Positions 13,401 to 26,437 of a stretch of DNA of 64,000 nucleotides are shown here, piece after piece. Numbering within the stretch: position 1 is the stretch's first letter; each line of letters starts with the position of its first letter. The notes under the pieces are model-generated. The model was not told where the DNA came from. It was given only the letters and a program-made list of their open reading frames with translations, and searched no databases. The DNA comes from Purshia tridentata (Eukaryota > Streptophyta > Magnoliopsida > Rosales > Rosaceae): positions 1-64,000 of the forward strand of contig QANT01007852.1 in the NCBI GenBank assembly GCA_003254885.1. The letters run 5' to 3'. Position numbers and translations under genes: made by a program.

Positions 13401-14125
13401 CCGTTACCATTTCCGAGATTCTGCAGAAGTAAACAGAACCAAAACTTTCAGTAATACAATCGCAAGGAGATATCACAGGTGATCCCACAACCTACAAATT
13501 TAAAAAAATTTATTTCCAAAACCCAAAGTTCTACTAATTTTTCACCAGATTGGAGAAGAACAACAAAAACCCAATTGGATTTGAGATAAACCCAATTAAC
13601 AGAAAGAACAAATTTGACCAAAACTCAATCATCAAATATCTTATAACTCGTTGAATTTGAGAAGTTTCTATGGAGAAATAATATCTTAAACACTGAATCC
13701 AATAACAATAATTCAAATAGTAGTGTAAACTCAATTATATAAAGAAAAAAAACCCCCATACAGAAAAATAAGAAAAAAAATAAAACCCAATTAGCAAATA
13801 TCTCAGATTTTAACCCATAAAAGCACCAAACTTGAGAAAAATAAAGGGAACCCAATTGAACCCCAGGAGGAAAATTAAAAAAACTTGACCTGAATTGCGG
13901 ACTCCCAGAATCAGAAGTGGTGGGATCAGAATCAGAGACAGCAACCAAAGAAGAGTTGCAGGAAGACGATTTCTTGACAAAGAACCTCTTGGCACAGTGC
14001 CAACCCAAGACAAAAAGTACAGCAACGATAGTAGCCAACCCGCCATGAACGTTTTCCCGCCAAAATTCCTCCGACGATCCTCGGAATATACCATGAAATC
14101 TGCTCAAATCCATGATTTTCACCAT
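10492..14125 (-). CDS. START-domain protein with N- and C-terminal membrane segments
   Basis: Probable lipid-binding or lipid-transfer protein of the plant membrane-anchored START group (SRPBCC fold), likely on endomembranes or plasma membrane. Six exons: 13890-14125, 13276-13420, 12366-12626, 11854-11935, 11305-11498, 10492-10758; 394 aa in one frame. The start is the first ATG (14125); a second in-frame ATG follows four codons later. A membrane helix at about 28-45 is followed by a Ser-rich linker. The START domain spans about 83-305, with DGPMKYLSVTIFENCSPEML, YRKQWDKM, REYVLAWR and GRNACEIRMFHQEDAGLNVE. A second hydrophobic stretch (LLANGLLLLGGVACLY, about 347-362) follows. Intron 4 fits only a GC-AG intron: the donor after 11854 reads AAAAG|GCAAGT and the next exon resumes in frame at 11498. 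The lipid ligand cannot be told from sequence. Confidence 0.9.
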
Positions 14126-15760
14126 CTCTGTTCCTTTTCTCTATTGTTCTCTTGGTTCACAACTCCACTTTCACCAACGCAAAGTCGTAGACTCGTGTGC
14201 AGCTCTGATGTGTCCCTGTTTGCATGTAATGTGCAGCTTTGGGTTTGTGCTTTGCGAAGAACTCAAGGCATCGAAGTCACCGAGGGGAACTGTTGGTGGG
14301 ATACCATCCTCTGCGCGCAGCTTGAATTTCTGTTACTGTGTGGAAGAGTATTATCTTCATTTTTGGGTTATAGGGGTAATATAGTCTTTTTATTTTTTTG
14401 ATTGGTGAACTTGGTAATTGGTCCATAAACTTGTTGACACGTGGCAGTCTTTTTTTTAACAGGCCATATTGTGCAATTGCAATCCCATTAATATTTTGGC
14501 TAACTAAGATCTACAATCCATTTTGATAAATTAAAAAAAAAAAAACAATTTGTTTAAAATTCTAATAAATTGATTCTAAACTACAATTTAAGTTGACTAT
14601 AATCTACAATATAAGTTGATTATGATCTATTACACATGAGTGGTTAATTTTTGTTTGTAATTTGAAATGATAGATTTTAAAAAACTTTAGTGCTTCACAG
14701 CCTCACCTTTCATCTTGAATACACATGTTAACTAAAGCATTTGAGTGAATCACCTCCCTAATTTAAGTATCAATAAAGCATTTGAGTGATGCTCAAGAAA
14801 TTAGTCCTCAACTCACAGAAAGACGAGCATGGATTTTTTGTCCAACTCGATACTTATTTTGATACCAAGTGGATAAGAAAGACTACACTGTTGATGTGAC
14901 AGCCACATTTTCTCACCTCAGTTTAGAAACCACAAATGGGTAAGGATAAGAAGATATGCATAAATTAAATTCTCAAGGACTCGAACAGAAAAGACAACAC
15001 TGCCTATACAAATGTAACCCCACCTATACACAGTTTGAGAAAAACGTCCATACCCTGTTATGGCGGCGTGGTGTCACATAATGAGTAATAGAGAAGTTTT
15101 TCTCACACAGAAAAAAGAAAAAAGAATTTAAGGATTAAAAATGTATTTGTAAAGCATTCGTCCTCTTATCATAAACTTTGCAAAAAAGAAAGGAAAAAGC
15201 ATGATCATGACCTGAGTCATGTTGTCAATGTCATGCATATTGGGAACAGAGATTATGCTCTCGCTCGATCACTGAAAAAGAGGCTATAGTTTTAAAAGAA
15301 AAGTCACTTTTGGAATTGCAGAAGCAGTATGCTACAAAGGCAACTACAAGAGAGGCAGCGTTCCTTGCTAACGATGAATTAATCAATCAATCATGAACAA
15401 GCATAACATGGGAGTTTTTCTCTTTTAAGGTCTTTATGTTGCATACCTTTTATTAAACTGCCTGCAAAGATGGGGAACTTTACAAAGGCAAACTGTCAGT
15501 CAATATCTTCAAGAAAACTACTCTCACTCAAAATGCAAATCTTATGGAACTAATGACTACAATTGAAAAGTACCACCCAGGACGCATATAATACATGAAG
15601 CCCATTACCGGCTTCGTCAAACTGGTAAAACCCCTTTCATTCAGATACTGATGCACCCTTCTGTGAATACTGAGACATCAGCAACCTAATCACAAGTTAA
15701 TCAAAAACTCAAAGTAGTATTGAACTTTGTGTCACGTACAATCCGAGCATTCATGTCTTC
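14126..15760. other. Intergenic between START and YTH genes
   Basis: Positions 14126-14400 should hold the 5' UTR and promoter of the START gene; the open frame there on the plus strand overlaps its first exon antisense and is not conserved. Positions about 15430-15760 should be the YTH 3' UTR. The middle is AT-rich, with degenerate CTACAATTTAAGTTGA-type repeats near 14570-14640. No gene is seen. Confidence 0.4.
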
Positions 15761-18318
15761 CTAACTTGTCTGAGCAGAAGACACGGATGCTGGCATCGTA
15801 TCTTCAAGTTTTACCCTGGAGCCTACAGAGCCGTCAGAAGCAGGAGTAGTTCTTTCAGAAATGGTAGCTTCTTTACTGCCTTCATCCAAGCGGACAACTT
15901 GAGCAAAACTCTTGGACATGTGCTTGATGAAATCAGTGGGTATTTGAACAGTACTTCTGTGCTCATTTTCACCAACTACACCTACAGCAATCAGGCTGGC
16001 TTGCTGTCTGGCCTTCCGTTCTTGCATTGCTTTCTGTCGGTCTTCATAAAAATCAAAATCATCTAGAATGGACATATCTGTTTCATAATTCTTGAAGATA
16101 TTCAACATCTCAATTCCATGCTCCAATTTTACCTACACATACAGGAGCAAAACTAGGGTTGTAAGCAAAGCTACTAGACTTGCCAAAATACTGTGTTCTT
16201 AAAGATTTCTATAATACTTCTTCACTTTCTATTTTTTTCATAAATTTTATAATGAATAGCATAGATCACATGATAACCAGTACAATCATCTCCTTCACAT
16301 ACAAGTCATGCGACAAGTAGAACTTCTAGGGGCAAAACAGGAAAAATAAAAAAGGACAAAGGCTACAGATATTCAAAATCAAAGTCTTACGGTTTATAAG
16401 ACCTGGGAATCACAATTCGATTATATATTAGATAAGATAAAGAAAGAGGAAAACAACATGAAAATTCAGACTCCAGGACCTCATTAGTTATACAAAAAGC
16501 ACCTTCAGTCATCTCAGTTGGAATTTTCAGAGAGACTTGAAAGATAAGAATAGTATCAGCATTTTGGTTAGCACTGATGTAATTGTGCGAAGAAAACCAA
16601 TAACTTTTGCAGTAAAGATAACATCTACCTAATTCACCACACTGAATAGTCCATACTCCATACCTAGCTAAATGACACAAAGATCACCAACTGCAATTGG
16701 TTCAATGTATAGCGGCTAAGCCAAGCTACTGTAAGTATTCGGTAAGTAAACTAAATACCTAGCTTTCCCCTGGGTTATGACTATTTGTGGAAAATAAGAA
16801 CTATGTTCATTATTAATTCCTATATTATCAAACAGGGTTTGTCACAAATTGTTACCTCTTGGGTATCTCGACTGTTGGTTACAGGCTTGTTGTCATTATT
16901 TTCAAGAACAATGTGACGAAACTGACTATTCGGGACGTCTTTAATCATATGCCACTTAACAGGAAACTGCCCACTCCATTTGTCTTGCTGCCAGTAATCC
17001 ACACTCTTGTCAAAATCAACAGGTCCAACCATTTCAGCCACCCCACAGAACTGAGCACTAGCATTGACCTGAGAATTATTAAGTATAATCGTATAAGAAG
17101 AAACTAGCAGCAAGGGTGAAAATAAAAAGAATGGAAGAAAGGTAGGGACAAAGAAAGAGGAAAATAAAGAAATCTATAGCATATATTACTTATCTTATGA
17201 GCATAATATTTTTACGCCAAAAAGATCATTTACAGAAAAGTTCATATCTTACTGAAAAGAAGAGAAAAATTGGGCAGCTATCATGCTTCTCCTTAGCTTC
17301 ACAATATGCAGCATCTAGCTTTCTGTTCCCGTTTGGCGTGCTAGCCCAGACACCGTATTTGATACTCTTGTGGACGTTATCTTCACTGTAAGATTTGATA
17401 ATAAAGAACTTAGCATCTTTGTACTCTGTTACAAAATCTATCCCGTTGTATGATTCATCATGGACCTTGGTTGTAGAATTTTCAAGTTTTGTGTTCTCCA
17501 CAGAGCTATCAGAGATGATTTGACTCTTTGGCTTCGAGGCCCTTGGTCCTCGATTCTGCTCACAAAGAATATCAAGGGGGGCATTGCAACTGCATATAGG
17601 ACCACCGCCCCTCACATGCCGCTTGCTATTTTCTAATGATAGAAAGCCCCGACTGTTAGCTCCAAAACTGGAAAAAGATGCATTTCCAAGGCTAGAACCC
17701 TGATTAAAACCACTGGGCATGTAGCCTCTGTTATAAGAGTTTGAACCAGATCCAAAACCGTACAACGATCTTTGTTGTTGAGAAGCCTGAAGAAAATTAA
17801 CTAATCAGCATTTAACTAAAATCAATGAGTATAATTAATTTCAGCAAGTTTCAGATTATGATGTCAGTGACAATCAACTCACATCACTTGCATTTATAGG
17901 CTGACATCATTGCCAAGGTAGTGCATTCATAAAAGATTAGCCAAAGATGGAAGATGACCTTGACCTAAGGGTTACACCTGACCTCCAATAATGGTAGACA
18001 CTCATAGTTATTCAAATCCAACAATTTACTCACCATAGATCTTTATTAAGATCAATAAATTATACTGCATTCTTCAATGCAAGTGATATATATTTGCAGG
18101 TCTTGATTTGGATATCAATGGATCCCATGACTGACTTTGAGTCATGGCTTACGATATTTCACTAGTAAATATTGCAATAAATTTTCCTTGCAAGAGACAG
18201 AACTATAAAAAATGTACATTCTAGTCATGGAGCCTTGCAAACAACAATATCCAATAACCATGGATTTACATAAAAGTGGAAAGCGGCTTTAAAAAACTGT
18301 CAAAAGAAGTGGAGAGAG

Positions 18319-18364
<46 letters not shown>

Positions 18365-21300
18365 TAAATATTTAACTCACAAAAAATTTCCAATACTTCC
18401 TATGAAGAATTATGCATTTTGTACTATGCATTTAAAGCACAAAAAATAGGAAAAAATTCTCTGTTAACTTTTAAAGAACTCTTGAGAGGAAGGCTTACAC
18501 TAACCCCCTTACCATACTTCTTAAAGAACAAATTATTCAGAGCTTTAGGCGAAGAATGTATCTGAAGAGTAGACTAAAACTATCATGGTGAAGCACATTT
18601 TGAGCCGTGTCAGTCAATACAACTCCATTATAATCAGCTTAATCAGGTTGCATGCAATCCTAATACAACCTTTAGCGTCTGCATCCTTTTGCAATTCTAA
18701 TACAATATTAATTTTTGAATCATCCATAAATTCCTATCACTCCTAGACGGTCATGGAACTCATCAAATAAGTTAATTTTATGCTCCCTAGGTTTGCTAGT
18801 TCTGAAGCACTTGCTCCAACATTCTGGTTTGCTTGCTAACCGAACAAGCATGAAGATACAGTCAAGTTCTATCGCACGACATGAAACCCCAAAAATTCAT
18901 ATGTAAATTTTATGACAAATTTCTTATTATATTATGGAGTAAAAAATTTTATGCCCAAAATACTATACAAGTTATACCTACTCCAAACTTTGATGGAAAA
19001 AAAAAGAAACCAGAATCATATCCATAAAAATTTTTGCAAGTGAAGAACAAAACCAATGAGATTCCAAAAGAAAATCATTAGAAGAAATGCACAGGAAAGA
19101 GAACAAACCATTCCAACATTCTGCCCAAATGACCCAAGTGGGCCAATTGGCTGCGGGGATGCTGCTGGTGATAAAGGATTCAAAGACCTCTGTCTGTCTG
19201 AGGGTTTTGACCAGTCTGACCAAAGTCCTCCAGATCTCAATCCGTCAAATCCTTGCTGCAAATCATGAAAACCATGACTACCCGGATTTCCATGAAAACT
19301 GCCTCTACCAAAGGATCCCACCGGAGTATAACCAGGCCTTGGTCCAAAAAGCATGCTGTCACCTTGTTGGTCAATACCAACTAAGGTGGTGAGCTCTGGT
19401 TGTGAAACTGGAGTTGGCGAAGTAATATACGGCATGCTAGGAGGACCTAGTTGCTGATAATAAGGCAGTCCAGAAAATGGAAATTGTTGGTGGGAATATA
19501 ACTGAGCATCTCCACCTACGGAAGGCAAAGGTGTTGTAACCGGGGAGTAAGGCCCATATGGCATTTGCGGATTGTAGCCATATCCAGAATGAAATACAAG
19601 AGAAGGATTCTCATTGTAGACACCCTAATCAAGATTCAATATTAAAGAAAATTACAATAAGTTAACAAGAAGAAGCAACTTTTATATGAATGGAAGAAAT
19701 ATATAAAAATAAATAAACACTCACGGGAGAATTTATCTCCAATCCTTCAGCATTGAGGTATGGAGGATATTCGTCCCACTCACCAGTTCCATTTTCATAA
19801 CCTACATCACAGATGATAAAAGTGTTCTATGCTTACCTTCTATATCACAAAAAATAATATTTACCTTCTATTGGTCATAATAGCAAAGGGCAACCAAAAA
19901 GGTCTATAAACATTAAAAAAAAAAGTCTCACTAAATGACATGTGTCTCAAACTACCATCGTGTCTTCTAACAGCTTTAGTTAAATAGCCATTTATGAATC
20001 CTAGGTCAGCTACAAATGTTTAAAATCTGGAATTTACATTCCAACCTCACAAATGTATGTAAAAAAAATTTTGATTGGATTACTATACGGACACAAAGGG
20101 ATAAATTCCTTCCTGGTGTAGCTGAATCACTGTATGTTGAGAAGGCCAACAAACAGTGAAGTGCATTTTCAGACTCAATCCAGCTGTGAATGGTCCATTT
20201 CCATGATTATGAATCCAGACCCAAAGTAATAAAAGACTAACCTCTATAGTAGAAGGTCTGAGCCTGAGGGGAATAGACATTAGGTGGGAAAACAGTGTGA
20301 TCTCCACCTGAACCAAAATGACCCAATTGACCTGCTGTGTCCCTTGGATGACCTATTATGGCAGCATCCTGAGAAGGATTAGGAGAAATTGACCTCTCAT
20401 TTTTTGCTACATGAGGCTGATAACAGATAAACAAAGAAAAGTTGTCACTCACAGGAGGGAGAAATGAAAAAAAAAATTGAAAAACTAAATTATATAGAAA
20501 CTGCAATGGATCAGAAGAGGATTGTAGTGAATCCACAACTACCTGCTCCTTCATGTTATCTGGTTCAGCAGGTTTCTCTTCTGCATCCATGATCAGTATG
20601 CTCAGTGACATAGTAGAGTCTTAGAAACACAGGCAGTACAAATTATTGACCAACCAAAGCAAAATTCGGGGATAGGAAAAGTTGAAGCTATGAATACGTG
20701 CGCACATATCCACGAGTGCACACCTATGCACACATGATAAATAGAAGTACATGAATATATTTCATAGTCATGTGTACATTAATAGGTTTCTAATTTATTA
20801 TAAAAGACTACAAAATTATGAGCTAGCCAACTCATTAGCAATAAAATGATGTAGCCAGAAACGGGCTGGATAGATATAAAGGTCTCAACTTCTGAAATAG
20901 CTTCCACAGATATGACCCTAACCTCTCTCAACTGTTGTAATCAAAAGCCTCATTTTCTTTCTTACATCATCCTTTTAATCTTCTCTCCAAATGATCCAAT
21001 GTTGAACTTCCCAATTCAACCATCTCATACTACTCCAAAAACAAAATCTTTACTTTACACCTGCCTCTCCCGACTCCCCAGTAAACCAGACCATTATGAT
21101 ACACATGCAAAGACCACGAGAATGAAAAATGGAGGCAGTAGGATTAGCAAAAGCCCAAAGCTCTATCACCTATATAATTCTAGTTCAACATATGATCCAA
21201 CATATCAATAGGAAATGGCCTCAAAGGCAACCAAACAAGAAATGCAACCAAAGCTTGCAACAATTCCTATCACCTACAATACCCAGATCAAGATGCCTCT

Positions 21301-21734
21301 GCCTGCAACCCAGATCTCCAATTTTAGACACTCCTCAGCCTGCCTGCAACCCAGATCAAGATGCAGTTCTACAGACAAAGCCAGCCATAGATGCCAAACA
21401 AACTTCACTCTACAAAAGCACTACATCCTCAATTCTCCAATAAAAATACAAATTTTTTTCCCAACTAATTCCATAAGAAACAATCAAAATCCCTCCAATT
21501 CATAGACTTCGCAGAGAAATTACAACAGAATAAAAGAAACCCATTCAAGGAAAACAAAGAAAAACACAACAAACTAAACAGAGAATAAACATCATCAAAA
21601 TTCAAGAGGCCCAATAAGGAGGAGAAAAAGAAGCAAATAGAATGAAAAATACGGTCTTTTATGATATGGGTTTATTGGTATGGTATGGACGTACCAGAGG
21701 TACGATCTGGGCCCTGCGGTTGGTTTGCCGCCAT
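15761..21734 (-). CDS. YTH-domain m6A reader, ECT family
   Basis: Cytoplasmic reader of N6-methyladenosine in mRNA (YTHDF/ECT type), affecting transcript stability and translation. Eight exons, all in frame, 664 aa: 21704-21734, 20543-20619, 20242-20416, 19725-19801, 19109-19624, 17253-17786, 16856-17068, 15761-16132. The N-terminal two thirds are disordered and rich in Gly, Pro, Tyr, Ser and Gln, as in phase-separating ECTs. The YTH domain starts near 417 ([20 protein letters not shown]) and ends near 575. The m6A cage tryptophans are present in VWAS (about 439), YWQQ (496) and DKWSG (501). [14 protein letters not shown] is the conserved family signature. The first exon ([10 protein letters not shown], about 1.08 kb upstream) has an ATGGCGG context but a weak donor. 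If it is not used, translation could start at the ATG at 20611 or 20590. Exons 3-8 are very firm. Confidence 0.92.
18325..18361. repeat. (AG)n microsatellite in YTH intron
   Basis: A run of about 18 AG units in the intron between exons 5 and 6 of the YTH gene. Confidence 0.95.
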
Positions 21735-22427
21735 GAATCTGAAGAAGTAAAGATCTTCAATTTTCAAAGAGACCACCCGCACGAGAATCTAAGCGAAGAC
21801 AGAGTATCTGCATCTACATATATGTGTACCCATCTCACCCTTTATACCAATAATATAACATTATTATTATAATAATTATTTATTAACAAAACAATTATAT
21901 CTATAACGTACACACACAATATATTTATTTTGCAGAAACAAGAGCTCTCTTGCTCTGCCTTTTGTATGATTGTATCCCACAAAATAAAGCAATTTCATTT
22001 TCATTTCATTTATATTGTTGCTTTTTTATTTATTAAAATGGTAAAATTGTGGTGAAGGACAACAGAACAGTGGGGTACCCAGAAAGAGAAATGTGCACAT
22101 GTAATGCTGATTTTCTGAGCGACTTTCACTTCTCTGGGGGTTGTTTCGCCAGAGAAATGTATGGTCAAGTAATAAATTAACAATAAATAAGGATTTTTAT
22201 TTAGTTTTTTTTAATGTTGGCTGGTTCTTCTGAGTTTGCGGTTACTTGTTTTATGAGTTTTCAGTTTCGAATGCAACACACTGTAGTACTGTACCAGGCT
22301 ACCCGCCAGCTGTTCTTGGGTCGCAGGTCACGGGCCAAACTGGTAAACTAGAAAGTACAAACTCTATCCAAAAGAAAATTAAAAAAAGTTCATTCTAGTC
22401 ATAGATACCACCCCAAATTATATCATA
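21735..22427. promoter_or_regulatory. Upstream region of the YTH gene
   Basis: This is AT-rich DNA upstream of the proposed YTH start at 21734 and should carry its 5' UTR and promoter. No other gene or repeat was recognised; it marks the border between the gene-rich and repeat-rich halves. Confidence 0.35.
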
Positions 22428-22784
22428 TTGAAGATTTTGCTAGTCAGATTAAAATTTTTTACACTTACCCACCCAGTTGGTTTATGGACTATACAAGGGA
22501 AGGCCATGTTCGTAGGTAACAAAAAGTTCGATGCTTTGTTCAAAATATTGGACAAACTTATTGATGCAACCAAAGACACAGAAAGGGTACTCTTGGAGGT
22601 CCCTGGTTTTTACCTTGAGGGTCTGACAAACTGTTGGTTGAGCAGACAGTGATAGATTTGATTAAAATTTCTAAGGATGATGGCTTATGGCAACAGAAGA
22701 CACTTTTCAGCATTCAAACTGAAACATCAACAATTTTGGACCAGCATGTTCATTCAATATCTATTCTGTATCAATATAAAAGGT
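22428..22784 (+). pseudogene. Unrecognised exon-like fragment
   Basis: The first part is open in one frame (including GNKKFDALFKILDKLIDATK and ERVLLEVPGFYLEGL) to about 22650. An overlapping second frame from about 22638 stays open (VEQTVIDLIKISKDDG, QQKTLFSIQTETSTILDQHV) to about 22780, where an AAAAG|GTAATC donor-like site occurs. The amino-acid composition looks like a real protein rather than random DNA, and the switch of frame suggests a decayed host-gene fragment. I do not recognise the family. Confidence 0.35.
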
Positions 22785-22800
22785 AATCTGTTCCATGATA

Positions 22801-23400
22801 TATGCTCCTTCTTTTTTTCCCAATAGGTGCTATATGTGTTCTCTCTTTGATCATTGCTTTGTAAAGTTGGCCCAAAATGGATTTTAAGAATTTCTCATAG
22901 TTCTTTTGCTTTCAATTAATTGTTCTTAGTTGCTATCGTTCAAGGTGCTTTAGGTTTTCCATAGCTTTAGTCCCAAGATCATTAGGTTTGTAGCTCTGCC
23001 ATCATCCTCACAAGGGCTGTGGTATCGATTTATCTTATGCACTTTTGTTTCATACAATTGGGCTATTTTATTTCAATTCTCATCCAAGTTCTTTGCTTTT
23101 TACGTAATACATAGATGTTTATTTTGTTCATTGTCTTTCTTTCGCATTGAGGTTGGTATAAACAGTAATAATAGTGTTAAGTTCCATTATAATCTCATCG
23201 TCCATAGCTATTTTTATCTTTCTGGCCAATTTCATCGTTGCATTCACGAGTTTAGCCACACCGTTCTGAGGAGGCCGAGACGTGACTCGTACTCCGATTC
23301 TGATTAAAGGCCTTGTCCCCGAGGCTTGAAAAGAACCTAGGCCAAGAGTGGTTCCTAGCTTGGCCGCACAATCGTTTAGAGTCGACTTCATATTTAGGCG
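22801..23400. other. Spacer with no recognised content
   Basis: No gene or clear repeat was seen. The right end may be part of the LTR remnant described next. Confidence 0.3.
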
Positions 23401-23640
23401 CATACCCCAACATCACATCCCAATTTCTATTGTGGCCTAGTTTGAGGCCCAATAGTGGCACGCCCCGCACTTACACCAAAAACGGACCAAAATTCACTTT
23501 TGGCCAACTTTGGCCGAAAAACGAGTGAACATATTTTTGGCACGCCCGGTGGGACCCTATTCTATTTGTTGTCTTTACTAACATTACATGGACTTCTGGC
23601 CAGCTTTGGCCGAAAAACGAGTGAACAGTACCTCCTTGCT
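23401..23640 (+). mobile_element. Remnant of another Ty3-type LTR element (LTR/leader junction)
   Basis: Positions 23537-23556 read TGGCACGCCCGGTGGGACCC, which resembles the sequence just inside the 5' LTR of plant Tat/Ogre-like Ty3 elements. A motif with the core TTTGGCCGAAAAACGAGTGA occurs twice (about 23512 and 23606). Only this junction remains; no flanking LTR pair or coding region is seen. Confidence 0.35.
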
Positions 23641-23699
23641 TTCTCCTGATCTTAAGGTAGAGTACTATTCCGCATGTAGTCAAGGATTGGGTCCATCCT

Positions 23700-26437
23700 A
23701 GTTTCTTTAGAAACTCAATTTGAATGGTGCGCCGTAGTTGGAGATTCCTACGTACCTTAACTTTGTAGGCACTTAAATTTGCATGTACCTGAACTTTATT
23801 TTTCACAAGGTCCTCCGTATTTTATGAAATTAACGGACATGTAGCTTTCTTTATTTCTTTTTGGCCTACTATCGCACAACTTTGGGAAGTAGCTTGATCT
23901 CTTCTAATTTCTTGGTTTTCCTCCTTAACCGGAAACCTCAGGACCTGCAGGTATGTTGAGGGAAGATGTACGTCCTCTCCTAGTTATTTTTTAAAGGACC
24001 TTCACTAACTTAACGTTTGTGAAAAAAAAGGAGGTACTTTAAAGATCTCATGCTGGGTGGTTTTCTTTATACCGTGTCAGACTTCTTGCGATGCTAATCG
24101 GTTTATTTCAAACTAGCATATGAAGACATCAAGATTTTAGTACTGGAGCGCCTCTTGGAAGCTTTGGTAAGAGCATGGACCATCTTCATTGCGGTACCTC
24201 TGGATATCACGGTCATCCTTTTGTTTTCTTAGCAGGGGTCCCTCGCTTCTCATCGTACCATTGAATATACTTTTCCGCCTGTACCAATGTTTGGGTAAAA
24301 GTTAAGGTACCCTTCTTGATCAAGGACCCATGTAGCGCGGACACCACCGATAGCGCACGCCGGAATGCCACAGCTGTCATATGATCGTCGTACTTCTCTA
24401 TTTTTGCCACCTCCGACTTAAAGCGCTTCACGAAGGGACTCATCCTCCCATTGTTTGACCGTAAAGAGATGGTCTGTATCCTTTGGAATGTCGCGGTAGG
24501 CAGAGTAGTGCTTTACATAAAGCATAGGTCGTCAAAGCTAAAAATGGAATTGGGTGGCAAGGCATGGTACCACGTGAGGGCGGACCCTTCCAAACTTGAA
24601 GGGAACAATTTGCACATCCAAGCATCATTGTCGCCATAAAGTGCCATTAGATTCTGGTACATCCTGATATGGTTCATAGGGTTCAAATCTCCCTTAAATA
24701 ATTTAAATCTCGGCATGGCAAACCATTCTGGTGGTTGGACTCGAAGTATGTAATTCGCTGGGGGGCACTCATTCACTGGAAGTATCTCATTCTCTAGCTT
24801 AGCTTCATGCGGGTCCTTCCATAAGTGGAGTTGTTCCATCCGTTGATTCATCATTCTTTCAACCGCCCTTTGGCTCACATAACTACCCGACCTCCTTGAA
24901 GGACCACTTAATGCATGCGATGAGTAGGATTTTGAGTCTTAAGGTGATGGGCGACGATGAGGTGGCTGATTGCCCCCGCCTCCTCCTTGACGTAGGGGTT
25001 CTTCCCTTCTCATGCTAGGGACTCGCGGCGGTTCCCCACCAATGTGAGGTGCCAAGTTGGGTCGTTGAATTCCTCCCTCTAGTAAAATAGGTCCTGTGCT
25101 TGGAGAACGATTCCTACCCCCAGGAGAACTAGTAAGTGTTTGGCAAGGACCGCATGACAAAGCATCAGGGGAACGGTGTGCAAAGTCCCCCACCTTTTCT
25201 TTTTGCTTCTCTTGTCGCGTGAATTGGGTCCTTCCACCTTCACCTTTTATGGGGCTTCTTCCACGCTCCTTGCGGGTTTGACGAGAGGTCCTTCTGTGGG
25301 ATCGGCGGAGGTCGACCTTCAGTGCTTCACTCATCTCTTGCACTTGTCTCCTCAGAGCCTCTATGTCAGCACGAGTTTGGTCCTCCATGCGGCGGATGGC
25401 CACTCGATATTCATTAAGTTGCTGATGACGTCCCTCTTGGCTATCTTCCTTCGTGGTATGGACCTCCATGTGATCATTGCCAACACTGGCTTGTCGATTC
25501 CTAAGGTCCATGATTACAGACACTATAGGATGCCCATTAGTAGTAGCATCCTTGACCACCTCTTCTGCCATAATTTTGGGGAGAAGTGGTCCACAAAAAT
25601 CCAAAGAGCAAGGTAACGAGAAGTTCTTGACTTTGCTCTCAATGAAAGCACCAATTCTTGTAACACGAATTCTCCAAAAGGCTAGACTTGGAAAATCAAC
25701 GACCCTGCAAACACGAACGGACCTCCGGGAGGTTAGAGGACACCGGTGTGGTGCCGGCCAACGGCTCTCCGACGGTCAAGTTAGTAAACAAGATCGATCA
25801 ATAACTCAAAGCAGTGGGCTTAGAGTTTAGAATTTCTTACCTTCGAATGAGATTGTGAGAGCGTTTATATAGAGGATGAGCTAATCCTCATGGCCTTAGG
25901 ATTGTAAGTTCATTGAACTTGTAATCACCGGGAAGTATAATCCATATAGGATTGAACTTCTATGCTTGAATCCTTATTTGGGAAGGATTCAAGCTCAATT
26001 TGTGTTATTGGAGAGGTCCAATTGTAGTAGGAGTCTATTTCCTTGCTTTATGTGAAGTTCGCGGAGGTCCTCTGCTCCATGTCACATGAAGGTACTCCTT
26101 TTTATAGTGGTTCATACCGAATAGAGCACCCCTAATGCGGAACTTACCATTGTAGGTCCATAGTTGGGTTGTGCGCCTTCGAGTAAGGTCCGTTTCTCAT
26201 GTGTAGGTAGTGGTGATCTCCATAGTACCTTAGTGATAGGAGGCTGCCTTATTAGGTGACTACCTAATCGAGCGACTACCTAGCGTAGGTAGTCCATGGT
26301 TTCGTTTAAGGAATAGGTCCTTTGATATTTGGTAGAAGTTCGTGGTAGGAACTTTTCATTAGTGTGAGTACCTCCGCATTTGATCATTTGTCCCTTCTAA
26401 CCTTGGGCATTTATGAAAATTACCCTTGGTCCCCACA
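23700..26437 (-). mobile_element. Truncated Ty3-type element, LTR plus gag (copy A)
   Basis: On the minus strand the 5' LTR is 25656-26437 (782 bp, beginning TGTGGGGACC). It is followed by the leader and a gag region (about 25604-24213) containing a capsid-type segment that includes EWFAMPRFKLFKGDLNP and Arg-rich N-terminal parts. Downstream non-coding sequence matches the interior of the complete copy at 32352-39962 as far as about 23700, where the copy is cut off. The gag is broken in several places. No pol and no second LTR remain. Confidence 0.8.

Noticed and set aside
13895-14401. 168-aa plus-strand frame
   Set aside because: It lies antisense over exon 1 and the leader of the START gene and shows no domain; the minus-strand exon is well supported.
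20912-21505. Overlapping frames of 96-104 aa on the plus strand
   Set aside because: They lie within the first intron of the YTH gene, overlap each other in different frames and have repetitive composition.
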